Of a stretch of DNA of 64,000 nucleotides, positions 59,090 through 64,000 are shown piece after piece. The stretch covers positions 43,964 through 107,963 of the forward strand of contig WTPW01000020.1 of NCBI GenBank assembly GCA_009809945.1. Reading direction: 5' to 3'. The notes below the pieces were generated by a model. That model searched no databases. It saw nothing but the letters and a program-made list of their open reading frames with translations, and was not told the DNA's origin. The position numbers were made by a program, and so were the translations under genes. Source of the stretch: Gigaspora margarita. Its lineage: Eukaryota > Glomeromycota > Glomeromycetes > Diversisporales > Gigasporaceae. Within the stretch, counting starts at the first letter, position 1, and the number at the start of each line of letters is the position of its first letter.

Positions 59090-60289
59090 TCATCCCAAAG
59101 TTTCCAACTCCTTTCCATATATTTCCCCAACAGCATAATCAACATCACAAAACCTACTATTCCAGTTGTTTTTCACCAACAACGATTTTTCACGATCGAA
59201 TACGCTTCTAATTCTTCGACCGTTACTTGTATGATTTGGTTGCTTATTCAAATTGCTGTTCACAACAGACTCCTGGTACCATCCGAAAATTCCATTTTCA
59301 ACAACGCTATCAACAACAAGATTGATTATTCTATTAGCATGTACTACAGCCCTTCTATCACGGTCATCAGCAAATTCATCCTTTGTGACTTCGATTCTAT
59401 CCTCATTCTTTATCCCCGAATCACCTCTGTCCTTATTTCCAGTGTCAAGATCTTCAAAGTTCATATACAAATGCCATTTGAACAGATCCACTCTATAATC
59501 GAATTCATCAAAATCATCATCCATCAATGCCTTCAACAAGTCTTTTGCTATATTATCTATTTCTATGACTACATCTAACAGAGCTTCTAACACATTCATT
59601 GCTCTAACCTGACAACAATGTTCAACTTTATTTACTCTGTTAGCAACATCCACATCACCAATTCGCTGAGACCATCCAAACATTTCATCATCTGTTCCCT
59701 TGATAATTTCCTCTTTTACATCATTGTTTATTACCGATTCTCCTTCAATATACCCAAAATTAATTAAATTACTTTCAACAAACACATCAAATATATCCTT
59801 AGATCTCCCTTCACTTATCCAATCTGATTCATCCAAATTTATCAAATCAACGTTTTCTACTTCTTTGTCTAATTCCATTTCATCACTAGTCATTTCACTT
59901 TGATCGCCATACCTCATATTCAATGCTAATCGGTCAACTGCAGCATTTAAGTTATCCAACTTACAAGCATCTCCTACACCAATCGATCCATTACTTTCAA
60001 TATCGGTCTCCCTGGCATTTTTATTATCTAATCCAGGTTTATTAGAATCGCCACTACCTATATTATCCCAAACTATTTTAAATAAACTCGTCCTACTATT
60101 TGGTGTAGCAGAAACCCAATCCTCATTGGATATTTTGTTATCATAATTACTGACATTTTTGTTAATCATCACATTTACATCTCCACCTATTTTCATCTTT
60201 TGTTTTGTCAACCTATCACTTACATCTACATTTTTAATACTCATATCTCCCTTTTCCTCTACGTTCATGTACCATAACATCAAGTTCAT
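59090..60289 (-). CDS. 399-codon acidic protein of unknown function within the LTR element
   Basis: This is the only long intact frame in the window. The predicted protein is strongly acidic (EFADDRDRR, DDDFDEFDYRVD) with no signal peptide or membrane segment. No gag, CCHC, protease, RT or integrase motif is present. Two stretches, MFGWSQRIGDVDVANRVNKV near residue 205 and IFGWYQESVVNSN near residue 340, recall the (A)F(E/G)WYQK(S/A)A...G pattern of Sel1-like repeats. Sel1 proteins are abundant in these fungi, so this may be a captured host gene fragment; that is inference. The start is the first ATG of the frame; a second (MSIKN) 16 codons on is also possible. The stop lies 20 bases before the LTR. 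The codon frame is free of stops while everything around it is decayed, which argues for recent insertion or selection. Confidence 0.7.
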   Translation of the reverse strand: MNLMLWYMNVEEKGDMSIKNVDVSDRLTKQKMKIGGDVNVMINKNVSNYDNKISNEDWVSATPNSRTSLFKIVWDNIGSGDSNKPGLDNKNARETDIESNGSIGVGDACKLDNLNAAVDRLALNMRYGDQSEMTSDEMELDKEVENVDLINLDESDWISEGRSKDIFDVFVESNLINFGYIEGESVINNDVKEEIIKGTDDEMFGWSQRIGDVDVANRVNKVEHCCQVRAMNVLEALLDVVIEIDNIAKDLLKALMDDDFDEFDYRVDLFKWHLYMNFEDLDTGNKDRGDSGIKNEDRIEVTKDEFADDRDRRAVVHANRIINLVVDSVVENGIFGWYQESVVNSNLNKQPNHTSNGRRIRSVFDREKSLLVKNNWNSRFCDVDYAVGEIYGKELETLG

Positions 60290-60350
60290 CTTGTGTACTA
60301 TCGATATATTCGTTGCGAGGTAGGCTGGTAATCTACTCAGGTTCTTGTGT

Positions 60351-60919
60351 CATGGGTTAATCAATGACTTTCGTCAAAAAAAAGCCCAACTCAGATGGTA
60401 AAGATACTTATAATTAATTAGGCACCAAACACACTATACGCAGGCAAGTATTTACTATTTATTTTATTTGTTTATTAATATATGCAGTTTATTACAAAGG
60501 GGATATTCAATACTAACTAAAACTAATATTTTATTTCCTTCCTTTCTAACAATTCTAATCGCTTCCTTTTTATATCTCTAATTTACTCATATTAATTGCA
60601 TCAAATATGAATCATACGATCCATTGTCCCTTATTAATTACTTCATAATTACCTCATATTTTATGCGCATCAATTACCCACGCCAGTATACTTCTATGTA
60701 CTACTGATTGATCTTATTAATGATGCCTTAATTGTTACTATAACTTACCCTGGCATTTATTAAATTACCGATTATCCATAATTGATCATTTCGATAATCT
60801 CATATACATAATCCTGATTGATCATGTGCATCACATACACAAGACGTTAATTGATCGATTGCTTATAATCTTATTTTTTTTTTTTGGCAAGTATGCCCAT
60901 ACTGTTCACTACCGTGACA
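60351..60919. repeat. LTR, right (5' LTR on the minus strand)
   Basis: The direct partner of 58502-59068. It begins TGTCATGGGTTAATCAATGA and ends ACCGTGACA. If the element is transcribed on the minus strand, the promoter would lie here; no TATA box was singled out. Confidence 0.88.
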
Positions 60920-61044
60920 ATAGATAAGTCTGAAATTAGTAATATTGTGTGTAGGTTTTTGGTTATGATTAAAGTATTTCCATATAGAATTCCAGTCAAT
61001 TAAATGAGTAAAAACTGACTATTCACTATTGCATTTTGTGAAAA

Positions 61045-61740
61045 TCACATAGCAATAATGTGGGCTTTACAAATATCCTTAACAAGATATCTAGTTGNAT
61101 GTTCTATAGNGAAGTCATTCNACTGCAANATATGGTATTGGTTATAGGTGTTATTATAATTGAGCTGTAGAGTTGATAATGAAGTATAGTGGTTTTTGGC
61201 TAGTGAATCTGCTATATTGTTAAATGANTTATNAGAATNTGCTTGAACTTTAGTAAAATTAAGTTGAATATTAAGGGATTTGACTATATTAAGAAGGGTT
61301 TGCCATATAGGCCAGTAGTTGAATTTGAACTGTTTTGTAGATGCATAGTTTAGAGCAATTAAAGTTTGATATTTGGAGATAATTGATTGGGAGTCTGTGA
61401 AGATATGAACTTGAGAATTGCATGATACTGTAGTGATTGCTGATAAGATAGCCATTAATTCTGCTTTATAAGAAGATGGCCATAGTTTAATTGATGCTAA
61501 GAATTGATGTAAAACTTGGTTATTCAGAATTTGAACCCAACCTATGCCCATTGAGCAGCAATCAGTGCCAATATCTGTAACTGAGCCATCAGTATAAAAT
61601 GTAAAGGAGGACTGTACAGCATTACTAAGAGCAATTTGTTGGAGAGTAGTAGTTGCCTGGTTTGGATAAAATATATTAGATACTCTTTCATTATTAATAT
61701 TAATTAAAGGTGGTTGAGGTATAGTTAATAGATGTTTAAT
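61045..61740 (-). pseudogene. LINE copy 2: RNase H domain
   Basis: The frame is open from about 61740 to the stop at 61045. FTFYTDGSVTD (61550-61605) carries the first catalytic aspartate, SYKAELMAILSAI the glutamate, and VHIFTDSQSIISKYQ the second aspartate. KVQA-x-S...NNIADSLAKNH carries the histidine/last aspartate region. All four acidic positions look intact. Unresolved bases fall in the VQA-x-S block and near the C-terminal end. The frame continues as LVKDICKAHIIAM and stops. This is the best-preserved enzymatic domain of the copy, but the element as a whole is dead. Confidence 0.8.
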
Positions 61741-62209
61741 AGCGGTAGAGCAAATTAAATCTATAAGATTTGCATATAGATTAATATGTGATGGTGAAGA
61801 ATATTGACCAAAAAATTGTGTAAAGAGTATAATTGGAACTTCAATAGTACAAGTATATTGGATTCTTTTAGAGTTTAAATGACAATTTGAATAGCATTCA
61901 AATTGAATTTCTGGGGATAGATAAAATAAAGTGTGGTTGATGTTAAAGCTAATTTTCCAATGACTAATAGATGCTATTTTGTTATACAGATATTTTCTAA
62001 TTTTTCCAATAATGATATTGTTATCTTGGTATGTAAGAAGCCATGGTTTGAGCTTTTTTGGATGATAATCTATATTGTAAGCAAATAGATTAATACCAGG
62101 AGATTGGTAATGTGGTAGTAGAGTACAGTAAAGTTCATAGGAAGTAACCTTATCCTCAAGGTATGAGTACCATAATAGTTGTCTACCTTTTGAAATTTGG
62201 TGAAGTCTT

Positions 62210-63620
62210 GGTGATAGATCTTGCTAGCAAAGTAAAGTGCTATTATTAGCAGTACAAAGCTGTTCTAGATATAGAATTTTGTGATGTCTAAGCTGTTTTT
62301 TGAATTGAATGTATTGTGGGTATTGAATAAGNATAGGTTCAATTGGTTGATGTGNATTACTAATAGTTTTTGGCCATATAATTTCTTGATTAGCAGTTAT
62401 TTGCATATTAAGATGAGTGAGAAGTTGAATAATTTTGAAGTTTGTAGTATATTTATTAGGTCCATCAATAATAGGCTGGGAATATTGAAGTATATTTGTA
62501 GTTGACCAGAGATTGTTTTGTAATTGTTGTAATCTAATTTATAAAGAAAGTTAGTAATATGGTGTTGAAGTTGAATGTCCCAGATATTATGGATATTATA
62601 AAGATAGTGGTTAAGNATAGTGCTANTAGAAATGGACCATGATAAATTTGCTTTNTNCTTGGCTACTGTTAAATATTTGGCTAAAATTTTAGTGCATATT
62701 GTATGTGAAAGTACTATATGATGAATTCTATATTCAAGTGTTGGGATAATTACAGTATTAATAACATATATAATTTGTTTGTCTGTAATTTTTTTGGTAC
62801 TNGCAATATTAACTANTTGAAAAATCTCTTCTTGAATAAGTTNGATTTGTTTAGNTATTTTGTTATCTAAAGTAAACCAACATCCCAAAAATTTGAATGG
62901 TTGGTTTTTAGGAATTCTTGGTATATTANAGTTAAGAAAAGANATNTTGTGANTNGAGTTATTATTGGTAATAAATAGGGATTTATGGGGATTGACTTGT
63001 ATATCTGCCATTTGGTAAAATGAGGTAGCTATATTAATAATTTGTTCCAATTCAGTTTTAGACTAGGCAATCCATAAAGTATCATCCATATAAGCCAAAA
63101 CAGATAAAGAAGTATAAGTTTTTTGGTAGTTAAATTTGGTGTACAAAGGCTTGTTTGCCAAGATGTAGTAAGTGTATAGCTAGTAAAATAAGAGGATATA
63201 TAATGAATAAGAGGATCATAATAAATTCTCCAAAAGAGAGAAGTTATTGTTTCTCCTTGGTCTATACCATTTTTAACTGATGAATAGGAATTGAAATACT
63301 ATTACCCAGAAGAGCAATAAAGTTGTAAAGTGATAAAATTTTGTGTTGTGTAAAATTATGATTAAAACAATTAGTAAGAAGTTTGGTGTAAAGTTTTTTA
63401 ATATGTTCTAGAAGACTAATGGGTCATGTATTTGAAAGATCATCATCAAAAATTGGTTTTTTAGAAATAGAAAAATTTCTTCCTTCTTTCCATTGTTTAG
63501 ATATAGACTGTTGCATAAGACATCTATTAAAGAGGGCTGTAATAGCTTGGAGAAAAGAGAGTCCTGATGCTTAATCATTTCATAACTAATTCCAGATGGT
63601 CCACAGTCTGTGTTAGGGAG
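62210..63620 (-). pseudogene. LINE copy 2: reverse transcriptase
   Basis: Motif 1 (CGPSGISYEMIKH) lies near 63580-63610. ISLLEHIKKLYTKLL is next to a stop near 63420. The motif B region GIDQGETITSLFWRIYYDPL is at about 63215-63280. LAYMDDTLWIA with the catalytic YMDD is at 63081-63092. One in-frame stop follows, then SKTELEQIINIATSFYQMAD and NPHKSLFITNN continue in the 217-codon frame 62397-63050. The thumb extends to about 62400 with several unresolved bases. Upstream frame changes between motif 1 and motif B, plus the stop after YMDD, inactivate it. Confidence 0.85.
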
Positions 63621-63649
63621 CTTCCAGAAATCAGCTGATTTTTGTTTAC

Positions 63650-64000
63650 TATGAGCCTACCCCCACCCACCCACACCTGATACCCCAATTAGCCAATCAG
63701 ATTTTACGATTATTAAAAAGTTAAATATAAAATTTAATAGTAAATAACTTTTGATCTACTGGACCAAATTTGATGATTCAACTACCAAAAAGATCCTCTC
63801 AACGAGAGAATTCTAGCAAGCCCAAAATCGTTAAAATCCAATCACAGGATCCTGTGATCGGAATAGATTTGTGTTACTATAGAAGTTCTATCATTTATTA
63901 AATAATTATAACCATTTATAGTAACACAAATTTATTTCGATCTTGGGATCCTGTGATTTGATTTTAACGATTTTGGTCTTGTTAGAATCCTCTCATTGAG
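63650..64000. repeat. Foldback element cut by the window end
   Basis: The arm 63796-63882 (CTCAACGAGAGAATTCTAGC through CAATCACAGGATCCTGTGAT) is mirrored at 63918-64000. The loop is about 35 bp. The left outer part (CTACCCCCACCCACCCACAC near 63660) resembles 31670-31700. The right outer arm lies beyond the window. Confidence 0.75.

Larger units (their letters stand above)
58502..60919 (-). mobile_element. LTR element with two about 570-bp LTRs and one passenger-like ORF
   Basis: The stretch 58502-59068 is repeated directly at about 60351-60919 with roughly one change per 15-20 bases. Both LTRs begin TGTCATGGGTTAATC and end TGA(C/T)A, making a TGTCA...TGACA inverted terminus. ATAG flanks the whole element (58498-58501 and 60920-60923), a 4-bp duplication. 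The internal 1.28 kb encodes no gag, protease, reverse transcriptase or integrase, only the minus-strand ORF. It is therefore a non-autonomous (TRIM/LARD-like) element. A primer site could not be assigned. It lies in LINE copy 2, whose RNase H and Cys/His parts lie on opposite sides. Confidence 0.85.
57322..63640 (-). mobile_element. LINE copy 2, 5'-truncated, interrupted twice
   Basis: On the minus strand the order is reverse transcriptase (63.62-62.2 kb), RNase H (61.74-61.05 kb), Cys/His tail (58.5-57.55 kb) and a 3' end AATAAAGATAAAAGCAG...CTTAATACC with a poly-A tract at 57323-57332. The endonuclease and ORF1 are missing; motif 1 lies next to a foldback at 63.65 kb. An LTR element (58502-60919) and a 9-bp-TSD MITE (58089-58404) are inserted. 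About twenty unresolved bases are confined to 61.09-62.95 kb. Confidence 0.8.

Noticed and set aside
59231..59903. Three plus ORFs
   Set aside because: Antisense shadows of the 399-codon minus ORF.

Overview
The window is AT-rich eukaryotic DNA made almost entirely of transposable elements and broken genes. The repeat content points to a fungus of the arbuscular mycorrhizal group (Glomeromycotina, Rhizophagus-like). Evidence: LINE reverse transcriptases with YMDD and GIDQGE motifs plus a C-terminal RNase H, a BTB-BACK-TLDc pseudogene, and two pseudogenes that resemble lineage-expanded families I recall from Rhizophagus. The species assignment is inference from memory; no database was searched. 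I see no intact host gene, no rRNA, no true tRNA gene and no CRISPR array.

Layout. 1-1.4 kb: block rich in ATTATGCG. 2.1-3.7 kb: spliced, frameshifted pseudogene on the + strand. 4.2-8.55 kb: a second pseudogene split by two hAT-like elements whose removal leaves one open frame across both junctions. 9.2 kb: three tandem GC-rich hairpins. 10.7-11.6 kb: BTB-BACK-TLDc pseudogene on the - strand. 13.1-23 kb: six hAT-like elements, one nested in another, with smaller elements inside them. 23.5-26.6 kb: a 3-kb inverted repeat holding a hairpin and a Helitron-like 3' end. 27-38.7 kb: a LINE on the - strand cut by a TA-flanked element, a 2.4-kb foldback array and a TTA-flanked MITE. 39-42.1 kb: a TA-flanked element split by a hAT-like element, a small hAT-like element, and a well-preserved tRNA-headed SINE with a long target duplication. 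43-44.5 kb: probable LINE remnants. 45-51 kb: elements nested about five deep. 52-54.2 kb: a LINE 3' half on the + strand split by a TTA-flanked MITE. 54.5-57 kb: a long Pol III-headed retroelement and a hAT-family relic. 57.3-63.6 kb: a LINE on the - strand split by a 9-bp-TSD MITE and by an LTR element carrying one intact 399-codon ORF. 63.7 kb to the end: a foldback cut by the window edge.

The clearest pattern is a cohort of hAT-like non-autonomous elements. Their ends read (T/C)AG...CT(A/G), they have 8-bp target duplications, and each family is filled near its ends with its own short reiterated motif. Many insertion histories can be read from the target duplications. The only long intact reading frame is the passenger-like ORF between the LTRs at 59.1-60.3 kb.
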